In this document: positions 55,492-63,573 of the stretch, in pieces
Numbering within the stretch: the stretch's first letter is position 1
How the letters are laid out: every line of letters begins with the position of its first letter
Assembly: GCF_030705305.1 (NCBI RefSeq)
Contig: NZ_JAUZEE010000001.1
Coordinates: forward strand, 558,001 to 622,000
Reading direction: 5' to 3'
Source: Leptothrix discophora
GTDB lineage: Bacteria; Pseudomonadota; Gammaproteobacteria; Burkholderiales; Burkholderiaceae_C
Length of the DNA: 64,000 nt
Position numbers and translations under genes: made by a program
Notes under the pieces: model-generated
Told to the model about the DNA's origin: nothing
The model's database searches: none
The model's input: the letters and a program-made list of their open reading frames with translations, nothing else

Positions 55492-56364
55492 TCAGCGCCC
55501 GGCTTCGAGGAAATCGACCACCGACGCGACCTGGTCCGGCGCGACCAGCGTGGGCGCATGGCCGACGCCGCCGAACTCGACCAGCATGGCCTTCGGACCG
55601 CGCTCGGTCATGGCCTGAGCGGTGGCTGGCGACAGCAGGTCCGACTCGGCCCCGCGCAGCAGCAGCGTCGGTGCCTGGATGCGGTCGTAGGCAGCCCACA
55701 GCATCCGCTCGCCGGCCTTGGCGATCTCGGGCGTCACGGCCTTGAAGGCTGCGGCGATGGCCGGGTCGTAGTGCGGGATCAGGTCGCCCTCGGGACTGTG
55801 CTTGAACTGAGGACGCGAGAGCGCGGCCCATTGCTCATCCGTGTGCGGCCCGAAGCTGGCCGAGATGCCTCGCAGGAAGGCAGCGCCCTGGGCCTCGTCG
55901 GCAAAGCGCACGGGCGCACCGAGATAGGTGCCGATGCGTTGCAGCGAGGCGTACTCGATCACCGGTCCGACGTCGTTGAGCACCAGCCGGCGCACCGGGC
56001 TGTTGCGCAGGCTCGCCAGGCCCATGCCGATCAGGCCGCCCATGGACGTGCCGACCCATGAAACCTGGGGAACGTCCAGCCGCGCGATCAGCGTGACCAT
56101 GTCGGCGACATAGGCCGGAACCTGGTATCCCATCGGATCGGCCAGCCAGTCGGACTGGCCACGGCCCACCACGTCGGGACAGACCACGCGCCAGCGCGGT
56201 GCGAGCGTGCAGGCCAGCGTGTCGAAGTCGCGGCCCTGGCGCGACAGGCCATGCACGCACACGACCACGTCGGGGTTGTCGGACTCGCCCCATTCCCAGT
56301 AGCCCATGCGGTGCAGGCCGGTGGAATCGAGGCAGTCGACGTGATGCAGGCGCGGTTCTGGCAT
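55492..56364 (-). CDS. Alpha/beta-fold hydrolase
   Basis: A 290 aa serine hydrolase. The nucleophile elbow is VSWVGTSMGGLIGMGLA, the oxyanion/HG motif is VVVCVHGLSRQGRDF, the acid is in LLLRGAESDLLS and the catalytic His in GGVGHAPTLV. VVCPDVVGRGQSDWL is typical of esterases and C-C hydrolases. Substrate unknown; a PHB-related ester is possible given phaR and the 3-hydroxybutyrate dehydrogenase nearby, but nothing proves it. It ends 9 nt before relA, so both are probably co-transcribed. Confidence 0.88.
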   Translation of the reverse strand: MPEPRLHHVDCLDSTGLHRMGYWEWGESDNPDVVVCVHGLSRQGRDFDTLACTLAPRWRVVCPDVVGRGQSDWLADPMGYQVPAYVADMVTLIARLDVPQVSWVGTSMGGLIGMGLASLRNSPVRRLVLNDVGPVIEYASLQRIGTYLGAPVRFADEAQGAAFLRGISASFGPHTDEQWAALSRPQFKHSPEGDLIPHYDPAIAAAFKAVTPEIAKAGERMLWAAYDRIQAPTLLLRGAESDLLSPATAQAMTERGPKAMLVEFGGVGHAPTLVAPDQVASVVDFLEAGR

Positions 56365-56439
56365 GGGCTGGCTTGTCAGAGGGGCGAAAAGTAGCCCCCT
56401 TCATAATCACATCGTACCCAACCTCACAAGGAAACTCTC

Positions 56440-57210
56440 ATGCTCAAGGGCAAGACGGCACTGGTCACGGGATCGACCAGCGGCATCGGACTCGGCGTGG
56501 CGCTGGCCCTCGCACGTCAAGGCGCCAACATCGTGCTGAACGGCTTCGGAGACGTCGAAGGCCCGAAGGCGCAGGTCGCGGCGCTGGGTGTTCAGGTCGG
56601 ATACCACGGTGCCGACATGAGCAAGCCGGCCGAGATCGAGGCCATGATGGGCTACGCGGCCGACGCCTTCGGCGGCGTCGACATCCTGGTGAACAACGCC
56701 GGCATCCAGTTCGTCGCACCGGTCGAGTCCTTCCCGGTCGAACGCTGGGACGCCATCCTCGCGATCAACCTCAGCTCGGCCTTCCACACCACGCGCCTGG
56801 CACTGCCGGGCATGCAGGCCCGCAACTGGGGCCGCATCGTCAACATCGCGTCGGTGCATGGCCAGGTGGCGTCGGCCCAGAAGTCGGCCTATGTGGCGGC
56901 CAAGCACGGCGTGGTCGGCCTGACCAAGGTGACCGCGCTGGAGAACGCCACCACCGGCGTGACCTGCAACGCGATCTGCCCGGGCTGGGTGCTGACCCCG
57001 CTGGTCCAGAAGCAGGTCGATGCGCGGGCCGCCGCCGATGGCGTCGACAACGGCGAGGCGACCCGTCGCCTGCTGGGCGACAAGCAGCCGTCGATGCAGT
57101 TCACGACGCCCGAGGAACTGGGCGAACTCGCGGTCTTCCTGTGCTCCGCCGCTGCCAACAACGTGCGGGGCGTGGCCTGGAGCGTGGACGGCGGCTGGAC
57201 CGCGCAGTAA
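56440..57210 (+). CDS. hbdH: 3-hydroxybutyrate dehydrogenase
   Basis: This short-chain dehydrogenase oxidises D-3-hydroxybutyrate to acetoacetate with NAD, a step of PHB degradation. The 256 aa protein has TGSTSGIGLGVALALA for NAD binding, LVNNAGIQFVAPVE, catalytic Ser in IVNIASVHGQVAS, Tyr and Lys in SAYVAAKHGVVGLTK, and the GWVLTPLVQKQ and SVDGGWTAQ segments. IQFVAPVESFPVERWDAILAINL and the ending GGWTAQ are characteristic of 3-hydroxybutyrate dehydrogenases. An AAGGAA ribosome-binding site is close to the start, and CATAAT about 33 nt upstream may be the -10. Confidence 0.92.
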   Translation: MLKGKTALVTGSTSGIGLGVALALARQGANIVLNGFGDVEGPKAQVAALGVQVGYHGADMSKPAEIEAMMGYAADAFGGVDILVNNAGIQFVAPVESFPVERWDAILAINLSSAFHTTRLALPGMQARNWGRIVNIASVHGQVASAQKSAYVAAKHGVVGLTKVTALENATTGVTCNAICPGWVLTPLVQKQVDARAAADGVDNGEATRRLLGDKQPSMQFTTPEELGELAVFLCSAAANNVRGVAWSVDGGWTAQ

Positions 57211-57237
57211 GCCGGCCCGGGGCGCCGAGGTGGCGCC

Positions 57238-58074
57238 TCAGGGCGTCATCCGGATCGTGCCCTGCACGGTCACGCCCAGGCGGCCCTTGCCGCCTTCAGT
57301 GGGCAAGGGCACCGCGTCGGCCATCGGCGCGGCGGCGGCCTTCATCAGCATGATGGGTGGCCGACCGCCCTCCTCGCTCTCGAGCCGCGTCACCTGGGCC
57401 TCGACCAGCGTGTAGCCGCGGTAGCCGAACTGCTCGGACATCTCGCCGGCACGCTGGCGGAACTGGCGGATCGCCTGGGCGGTCAGCGCGCCCTGATGCT
57501 GGTCGCGGGCGGCGCTCGACAGGCTGTACTGGGTCGACTGGACCATGAGTCCGTCGAGCTTGCCGGCCAGCGCGGCAATGCGGCCGGTGTCGCGCCCCTT
57601 GAGCACCAGCTCGGCCACGCCGATCCAGCCGTTGATGCGGCCCTCGCGGCCATACCGGGGCGACAGGTTGAAGACACCGGTGCTGACCTCCAGCGCGTCG
57701 CTGCGCTCGCGCCGGGCGGTCGTCAGCGCGGCGTCCAGCAGCTGCTTGAGCTGGGCCTGGACGATGGCCGCATCCGTGCCTTCGCGCTGGGCCCGCATCA
57801 CGACGGTCAGCGTGTCCAGCGCGACCTCGGTCGATGCCTCGGCCGACAGGCTCAGCTGATGAGCCTTCATGGACTCGCCCGTCTCGGCCGCATGGGCCTG
57901 CGGCATGCCCAAGGACAGTGTCGCGACCACCGCCGCCGTCGCCAGGGCCCAGGCGACAACCGCCCGCAGCGCCCGACCTCGCTGGACCGTCAGGGCAGCC
58001 CGGTCGACGCCTTCCGGCGGGACCGCCCCAGGACGTTCGAGGCCGGCTGCGACGGGAGATCGGTGGGCGTTCAT
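57238..58074 (-). CDS. SIMPL domain (DUF541) protein
   Basis: A 278 aa secreted protein of the SIMPL/DUF541 family, whose members are periplasmic and of unclear function. A long N-region with a hydrophobic segment (AVVAWALATAAVVATLSLG) and a Q-A-H-A-A cleavage site is followed by LSLSAEASTEVALDTLTVVMRAQREG, EVSTGVFNLSPRYGREGRINGW and a C-terminal GRLGVTVQGTIRM, all typical. The ATG at 58074 has an AAGGA site upstream; the frame further upstream is not needed. It is convergent with hbdH and divergent from ompR. Confidence 0.85.
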   Translation of the reverse strand: MNAHRSPVAAGLERPGAVPPEGVDRAALTVQRGRALRAVVAWALATAAVVATLSLGMPQAHAAETGESMKAHQLSLSAEASTEVALDTLTVVMRAQREGTDAAIVQAQLKQLLDAALTTARRERSDALEVSTGVFNLSPRYGREGRINGWIGVAELVLKGRDTGRIAALAGKLDGLMVQSTQYSLSSAARDQHQGALTAQAIRQFRQRAGEMSEQFGYRGYTLVEAQVTRLESEEGGRPPIMLMKAAAAPMADAVPLPTEGGKGRLGVTVQGTIRMTP

Positions 58075-58248
58075 GGGGTCCTTTCGAGGGTGGACACCTC
58101 GCGGTCGCGGCGTCTGCCCACTCAACGCGGAGGCATTGGGAAGCGTGCGCACCACCAGCCGAAAGAAATGTAACAGGGGGTCAAACCGCCCGAAAAGCCG
58201 CTTGGGCCATGCGCACAATCGCGGCTGTTACAAATTCCGGAGCCGCCG

Positions 58249-58983
58249 ATGACGACGCCCAACCCCCAGCGCACCGACCGGATTGTCGTGGTCGATGATG
58301 ACGCCCGCATCCGCGACCTGCTGCGCCGCTACCTCACGCAAGAAGGCTTCGAGGTCCTGCTCGCCGAAGATTCCAAGGCCCTGAACCGCATCCTGACCCG
58401 CGAGACGGTTGACCTGATCGTGCTGGACCTGATGCTGCCCGGCGAGGACGGCCTGTCCATCTGCCGCCGCCTGCGTGCCGGCAACGACATCACGCCGATC
58501 ATCATGCTGACGGCCAAGGTCGATGATGTCGACCGCATCGTGGGCCTGGAGGTCGGCGCCGACGACTACCTGCCCAAGCCCTTCAACCCGCGCGAGCTGC
58601 TGGCCCGCATCAACGCCGTCCTGCGTCGCCGGCCGGTCATGGAAGCGCCTGGCGCCCCCTCGCGGGAAGCGCAGACCGTCACCTTCGGCCCCTTCGAGTT
58701 CGACCTGGCGCTGCGCCGGCTGACCCGCGAGGGCGAGGTGATCTCGCTGACCACCGGCGAGTTCTCGATGCTCAAGGCGCTGGTGCGCCACCCGCGCCAG
58801 CCGCTGTCGCGCGACAAGCTCGCGCAGCTGGCCCGCGGCCGCGAGTTCGAGCCCTTCGACCGCAGCCTCGACGTGCAGGTCTCGCGCCTGCGCAAGATGA
58901 TCGAGCCCGATCCGTCGCAACCGCGCTACATCCAGACCGTCTGGGGCGTCGGCTACGTGTTCGTTCCGGACGGCGCGGCCTGA
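58249..58983 (+). CDS. ompR: Response regulator OmpR
   Basis: OmpR with EnvZ adjusts outer-membrane porin genes to osmolarity. The 244 aa protein has a receiver domain (IVVVDDDARIRDLLRRYL, phospho-acceptor in DLIVLDLMLPGEDGLSICRRL, Thr in IIMLTAKVD, Lys in DDYLPKPFNPRELLARI) and a winged-helix DNA-binding domain (FDLALRRLTREGEVISLTTGEFSMLKALV, FEPFDRSLDVQVSRLRKMIEPDPSQPRYIQTVWGVGYVFVP). REFEPFDRSLDVQVSRLRK supports OmpR over other regulators. A CACAAT hexamer about 30 nt upstream is a candidate -10. envZ follows. Confidence 0.95.
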   Translation: MTTPNPQRTDRIVVVDDDARIRDLLRRYLTQEGFEVLLAEDSKALNRILTRETVDLIVLDLMLPGEDGLSICRRLRAGNDITPIIMLTAKVDDVDRIVGLEVGADDYLPKPFNPRELLARINAVLRRRPVMEAPGAPSREAQTVTFGPFEFDLALRRLTREGEVISLTTGEFSMLKALVRHPRQPLSRDKLAQLARGREFEPFDRSLDVQVSRLRKMIEPDPSQPRYIQTVWGVGYVFVPDGAA

Positions 58984-59085
58984 GACTCACGGCCGGACGA
59001 CAGGCCGGGCGGGACATGACCCGCCCTCGCCTCGTCCGCCACCCGGTATTCCAGCTGACCCGGCAGCACCGATCAGCGAGCGCTC

Positions 59086-60531
59086 ATGGTCGCCACCACC
59101 ACCGCCCACTCCGCGCAGGGTCCCGCAACGGTCTCTCCTGCCCCGACGCGCCACAGTTCCTCGCCGGCACCGCGCAAGCCGCTGCATCGCCTGCTGGCGA
59201 TGTTCCGCCGCACCTTCATCCTGAGCCTGTTCTGGCGCACCTTCCTGCTGCTGTCGCTGATGCTGGGCGTGGGCATCCTGGGCTGGACCTACGTGCTGCG
59301 CTACTTCGAGCTGGAGCCGCGTGCGGTGCAGGCCGCGCAACAGATCGCCAGTCTGGTCAACCTGTCGCGCGCCGCGCTGCGCTACACCGACCAGGTCAAC
59401 CGCGTCGCGCTGGTCAAGAACATCGCCGAGCAGGAAGCGGTCAAGTTGCAACCGCGCGAGCCGGGTGATCGCTGGGAGCCCTTCGAGGTCGACCGTTTCA
59501 CCCGCACCATCGGCGCGCAGCTGCGCAGCCGGCTGGGGCCGCAGACGGTGGTCGCCAGCAGCGTCAACGGCAGCAGCGGGCTGTGGGTCGGCTTCCTGAT
59601 CGAGACCGACCAGTACTGGCTGCAGGCCGACCCGAACCGGGTGCAGACCGCCATCACCGGCATGACCTACTTCCTGGTCATGGGCCTGACCTTCGTGGCG
59701 ACGCTGATCGTCTCGGCCTACATCGCCGCCAAGATCAACCTGCCGCTGCGTGAGCTCAGCTCGGCGGCCAGCCGCATCCGCGAGGGCGAATACACCTCCC
59801 GGCTGGACGAGGACACCGCGACGATGGAGATCCGCGAGGTCAACCGTGGCTTCAACCGCATGGCCCGCGAGCTGGCCAAGATCGAGGACGACCGCGCGGT
59901 GATGCTCGCCGGCATCTCGCACGACCTGCGCACGCCGCTGGCGCGCATCCGGCTCGAGACCGAGATGAGCGTCGTCGACGAGGAAGCCCGCCGCAACATG
60001 GCGATGGACATCGACCAGCTCGACGCCATCATCGACAAGTTCATGGACTACGCCCGTCCGACCGAGGTCAAGCTCGTGCCGATCGTGCTGGCCGTGCTGC
60101 TCGACACCGTGGCCCGGCGGGTCTCCAACGACCACCTGAAGATCACCGCGCGCGTCACCACCGACGTGCGGGTGATGGGTGACGAGACCGACCTGGACCG
60201 CGTCTTCGCCAACCTGTTCGAGAACGCGCGCCGCTATGCCCAGTCCGACGACGGCATTGCCCGGGTGACGGTCACCTACGCCAAGGCCGGCCAGTGGGTC
60301 GTGGTCAGCGTGCGCGACGAAGGTCCCGGCGTCAGCCCCGAGACCCTGGCCCGCCTGACGACGCCCTTCTACCGCGGCGACAAGGCCCGCACCCACACGA
60401 GCACGACCGGTGCCGGCCTGGGCCTGGCGATCGTCGAGAAGACCGTCACCCGGATGGGCGGCCAGCTCGAGCTGGCGAACGCGCCGCAAGGCGGCTTCGT
60501 CGCCTACGTCAAGCTGCGCCGGGCGGCTTGA
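59086..60531 (+). CDS. envZ: Osmosensor histidine kinase EnvZ
   Basis: EnvZ autophosphorylates and phosphorylates or dephosphorylates OmpR. The 481 aa protein has two membrane segments (FLLLSLMLGVGILGWTYVL near 50 and TYFLVMGLTFVATLIVSAYIA near 195) flanking a periplasmic sensor domain, a HAMP linker (KINLPLRELSSAASRIREGEY), the dimerisation/phospho-acceptor domain (LAGISHDLRTPLARIRLETEM, His279) and an ATPase domain with N box (NLFENARRYA), G1 (VRDEGPGVSPE) and G2 (STTGAGLGLAIVEKTV). A 35-residue Thr/Pro N-terminal extension precedes the first helix. ompR is 102 nt upstream. Confidence 0.95.
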   Translation: MVATTTAHSAQGPATVSPAPTRHSSSPAPRKPLHRLLAMFRRTFILSLFWRTFLLLSLMLGVGILGWTYVLRYFELEPRAVQAAQQIASLVNLSRAALRYTDQVNRVALVKNIAEQEAVKLQPREPGDRWEPFEVDRFTRTIGAQLRSRLGPQTVVASSVNGSSGLWVGFLIETDQYWLQADPNRVQTAITGMTYFLVMGLTFVATLIVSAYIAAKINLPLRELSSAASRIREGEYTSRLDEDTATMEIREVNRGFNRMARELAKIEDDRAVMLAGISHDLRTPLARIRLETEMSVVDEEARRNMAMDIDQLDAIIDKFMDYARPTEVKLVPIVLAVLLDTVARRVSNDHLKITARVTTDVRVMGDETDLDRVFANLFENARRYAQSDDGIARVTVTYAKAGQWVVVSVRDEGPGVSPETLARLTTPFYRGDKARTHTSTTGAGLGLAIVEKTVTRMGGQLELANAPQGGFVAYVKLRRAA

Positions 60532-60586
60532 CTTCGGCCCCGCCGGTCAGGCGATGGGCTGCAAGCGCTGCGACGGCCTGCTCTTG

Positions 60587-60592
60587 CAGAAT
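60587..60592 (+). promoter_or_regulatory. -10-like hexamer for the RavA-like ATPase gene
   Basis: CAGAAT ends 6 nt before the ATG at 60599, with no Shine-Dalgarno in between; a possible leaderless transcript. Confidence 0.35.
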
Positions 60593-60598
60593 CGCCCG

Positions 60599-61741
60599 AT
60601 GAGCACCGATCCGACCCTCGCACCGCGCTTGTGCGCGCATCTGGCAACGCTGGAATCCGGACTGCTAGAGCGCGGCATCGCCACCCGGCTGATGCTGCTG
60701 GCGGCACTGGCCGGCGAGCATGTGCTGCTGATCGGACCGCCCGGCACGGCCAAGAGCGAACTGGCCCGGCGGCTGCACGGCGTGATGGCCGTCGGGCGCT
60801 ACTTCGAGCGCCTGCTGACGCGCTTCTCGACGCCCGAGGAGCTGTTCGGCCCGTTGTCGCTCAAGGCCCTGGAAGACGACCGCTATGAGCGCCTCACCGA
60901 GGGCTACCTCCCGACCGCCGGCGTGGCCTTCCTCGACGAGGTGTTCAAGGCCAACTCCGCCATCCTCAACGCACTGCTGACGCTGCTCAACGAGCGTGAG
61001 TTCGACAACGGCCAGCAGCGCCTGGCGGTGCCGCTGGTCAGCGTCGTCGGCGCGACCAACGAGGTGCCGAACGAGGAAGCCCTGCTCGCCTTCCACGACC
61101 GTTTCCTGGTGCGCGTGACGGTCGAGCCGGTCAGCGACGACAGCTTTGCCGCGCTGCTGCGCCTGGACGCCGCCGCCGGCCGGCCGCGCGTGGTTCAGCC
61201 CTGGCAGCCCGAGGAGATCAAGGCGCTGATCGAGGCCCGTGCCCGCATCGCCCTCCCCGATGCGGTGCTGGCCCGGCTGGCCGGGTTGCGTCCGCGGCTG
61301 CGCGAATGGGACATCGGCGTGTCAGACCGCCGCTGGCGCCAGATCGCCGGGCTGCTGCGCAGTGCCGCGCTGACCGAAGGCCGGGACGCGGTCGACGAGC
61401 TGGACCTCTGGCTGCTGCCCTACGCGCTGGCCCACCAGCCGGACCAGGTCGCGCCGCTGGCAGCCTGGTTCCTGCACGAGGTGGTGCAGGCCGCGCCGCA
61501 GTCACCGACCTGGCTGGGCCGCGCGGTCGAGGCCTTCGACCAGCAGCTCGGCCTGGAACGCAGCGCCGAGGCGGAGGACACGCTCGATGCCGGCGCCGGC
61601 AAGCTGGCGCTGGCCAAGGCGATCGGCGGCCAGACCTCGAACGAAGGCATGTTGCGCATCGTCGGCGCGGCGCTGGAGGCGCATCAGCGCCGCCGCTACA
61701 GCCGCGTCCACATCGCCGCACGGGTCGCCCAGGTCGACTAG
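60599..61741 (+). CDS. ravA: MoxR-family AAA+ ATPase, RavA-like (ends at an in-frame amber codon)
   Basis: RavA is a hexameric MoxR AAA+ ATPase that works with the VWA protein ViaA. The first 380 aa carry Walker A (LLIGPPGTAKSELARRL, about 43-60), LTRFSTPEELFGPLSLKALE, Walker B (VAFLDEVFKANSAILNALLTLLNEREF), sensor 1 (VVGATNEVPN) and an arginine region (FHDRFLVRV). The frame stops at TAG (61739-61741) after AARVAQVD. It resumes in the same frame at GTG and continues for 90 codons that look like the continuation of a RavA C-terminal region. Read together the protein would be 471 aa, close to E. coli RavA (498 aa). A nonsense mutation, read-through or a two-piece protein are all possible. The symbol rests on the downstream viaA-like gene. 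Confidence 0.85.
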   Translation: MSTDPTLAPRLCAHLATLESGLLERGIATRLMLLAALAGEHVLLIGPPGTAKSELARRLHGVMAVGRYFERLLTRFSTPEELFGPLSLKALEDDRYERLTEGYLPTAGVAFLDEVFKANSAILNALLTLLNEREFDNGQQRLAVPLVSVVGATNEVPNEEALLAFHDRFLVRVTVEPVSDDSFAALLRLDAAAGRPRVVQPWQPEEIKALIEARARIALPDAVLARLAGLRPRLREWDIGVSDRRWRQIAGLLRSAALTEGRDAVDELDLWLLPYALAHQPDQVAPLAAWFLHEVVQAAPQSPTWLGRAVEAFDQQLGLERSAEAEDTLDAGAGKLALAKAIGGQTSNEGMLRIVGAALEAHQRRRYSRVHIAARVAQVD

Positions 61742-62014
61742 GTGCTGGCCAGCGTGCGAGGTCATCACGAGGCCCTGCGGGTCGAGCGCGATGCCTTGCT
61801 TGCACGGCTGGAAGACCGCATCTGGCTGCCGCCGGCCCTGGCCGAAGGCTGGCTGGCCGAACGCGGTCGGACGATCGACGCGCTGGCTGCGCTGGGCGAC
61901 CAGCTGCTCGTGCTGCGCGACGGCTATGCGGCGCTGCCGCTCGACGAGGGCCTGGACACGCCGGCGCCCCAGCCGATTGCCTTCGGCGCAGCTCCGGAGG
62001 CCCGGCGCGCCTGA
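61742..62014 (+). CDS. C-terminal RavA-like segment downstream of an amber codon
   Basis: A 90-codon frame that begins with GTG directly after the TAG of the ATPase gene and in the same reading frame. It encodes LASVRGHHEALRVERDALLA, RLEDRIWLPPALAEGWLAE and LGDQLLVLRDGYAALPLDEG: a helical, coiled-coil-like segment fitting the C-terminal domain of RavA. No good ribosome-binding site precedes the GTG, so independent translation would need coupling to termination at the TAG. It could equally be the severed end of a broken gene. Confidence 0.6.
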   Translation: MLASVRGHHEALRVERDALLARLEDRIWLPPALAEGWLAERGRTIDALAALGDQLLVLRDGYAALPLDEGLDTPAPQPIAFGAAPEARRA

Positions 62015-62039
62015 GCGGCGCCCGGCGGGAGCCGTCGCC

Positions 62040-63506
62040 ATGCGCGGCCTGGACGATCCCTACGCGCCGCTGGAGGCGCTGTCGCGCGAGCTGTGGTTGC
62101 CGGCCATCGTCAACTCGGCCGGCGACACGCGCCAGCGCATCGCCCACCTGGGGCCCTGGATCGAGGCCCTGGACCGAGGCTTGATGCCGCCGCCGGCGCT
62201 CGACTTCGGTGATGCCCAGGCTGTCGCGCCGTTGCGCGCCGTCGTCGACCGGCTGGGCCTGCCCGGCCTGTGCCAGGGCGTGCCGGCCCTGGCGCTTCAG
62301 GTGCTGCGGGCGATGTTCTGGTCGCTCGACCGCATCGTCGACCTGCAGCCGGCGCTGGACCGCGAGGCGGCCATCGCCCGCGTCACCGCCGACTTCGAGG
62401 CCGAATGGACCGTGCAGACCCAGGGCCTGCAAGACGAGCTGGCCATGCTGCAAGGCCTGGGCGACCTGTCGCACCTGCGCTGGGACGAGATCCAGGGCCT
62501 GCTGCGTTCGCGCGAGTGGCAGGAGGCGCAGCGCCTGAGCGCGCTGCTGGCCCACCTGCAGCCGCTGGTCGAGCTGATCCGCCAGCTCGGCCGCAGCGAG
62601 CACGACCCCGCCGCGCCGCCGGCCGAGGCGACCGACGCACAAGCGAGCCTCCTGCGCCGCGCGATGCGCACCCGCGAGACCCTGCTGCCCGGCGCCCCCG
62701 GCGAGCTGACCGGCATCCACCGTTCTGCCCGGCTGGACCGGCTGCTCGGCAGCGAGGCGGCGCAGATCCGCCACCCGGTCCTGCACCGGCTCTGGCGTGC
62801 CCGCCTGGCCGAAGCCAACCTGCTGACCTACGACAGCCAGGGCGTGCTGGTCGAGCAGGTGGCGGACCCGAGCGCGCGCCTGCCCTCGCCCGCGCGCCGC
62901 GTGCAGGCACCGCGCCAGCGCGGTCCGCTGATCCTGTGCGTGGACACGTCCGGCTCGATGCAGGGCGCGCCCGAGAAGATCGCCAAGGCCGTCGTGCTCG
63001 AAGCCTTGCGGACGTCTCAGCGCGAGCAGCGCGGCTGTGTGCTGATCGCCTTCGGCGGCCAGGGCGAGATGGTCACCCGCGAGCTGCACGACGGCCGCGC
63101 CGGGCTGGAGGCCATGCTCGCGCTCATCGGCATGGGCTTTGACGGCGGCACCGACGTGCAGACGCCGATCGAGCACGCCATCGACCTCGTCGCCCAGGCG
63201 CGCTGGCGCAGCGCCGACCTGCTGATCGTCAGCGACGGCGAGTTCGGCTGCATGCCGGCCACGCTGGACCGGCTCGACCAGGCCCGCGCCGAACTGGGCC
63301 TGCGGGTGCAGGGCATCCTGATCGGCGACCGCGAGACCATGGGCCTGCTGGAGACCTGCGACGCGATCCACTGGCTGCGCGACTGGCGCCGCTTCGGGTC
63401 CGGCCAGCCGCTGCGCGAAGCGGCCGTGCCGGTCCACACCGCCAGCCTGACCGCGCTGTACTTCCCGAACGCGCTCAGCGCCCGGGCTGGCCGCCACAAG
63501 GGCTGA
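62040..63506 (+). CDS. viaA: ViaA-like VWA-domain protein
   Basis: ViaA partners RavA in E. coli and has been linked to respiratory complexes and stress tolerance. The 488 aa protein has a helical N-terminal domain (residues 1-290) and a C-terminal von Willebrand A domain with the MIDAS motif ILCVDTSGSMQGAPEKIAKAVVLEAL near residue 305, GMGFDGGTDVQTPIEHAI and LLIVSDGEFG. The ATG at 62040 has a GGGAG site 9 nt upstream. It lies 25 nt after the split ATPase frame, so the whole set is one transcript. Length (E. coli ViaA 483 aa) and layout agree. Confidence 0.9.
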   Translation: MRGLDDPYAPLEALSRELWLPAIVNSAGDTRQRIAHLGPWIEALDRGLMPPPALDFGDAQAVAPLRAVVDRLGLPGLCQGVPALALQVLRAMFWSLDRIVDLQPALDREAAIARVTADFEAEWTVQTQGLQDELAMLQGLGDLSHLRWDEIQGLLRSREWQEAQRLSALLAHLQPLVELIRQLGRSEHDPAAPPAEATDAQASLLRRAMRTRETLLPGAPGELTGIHRSARLDRLLGSEAAQIRHPVLHRLWRARLAEANLLTYDSQGVLVEQVADPSARLPSPARRVQAPRQRGPLILCVDTSGSMQGAPEKIAKAVVLEALRTSQREQRGCVLIAFGGQGEMVTRELHDGRAGLEAMLALIGMGFDGGTDVQTPIEHAIDLVAQARWRSADLLIVSDGEFGCMPATLDRLDQARAELGLRVQGILIGDRETMGLLETCDAIHWLRDWRRFGSGQPLREAAVPVHTASLTALYFPNALSARAGRHKG

Positions 63507-63573
63507 CGCCCGGTCGGATCCTGGTGCGCCCAGGCCGCCTCAAGCCGCTGGTGTCGTCAGGCCGCTGTTGTCG

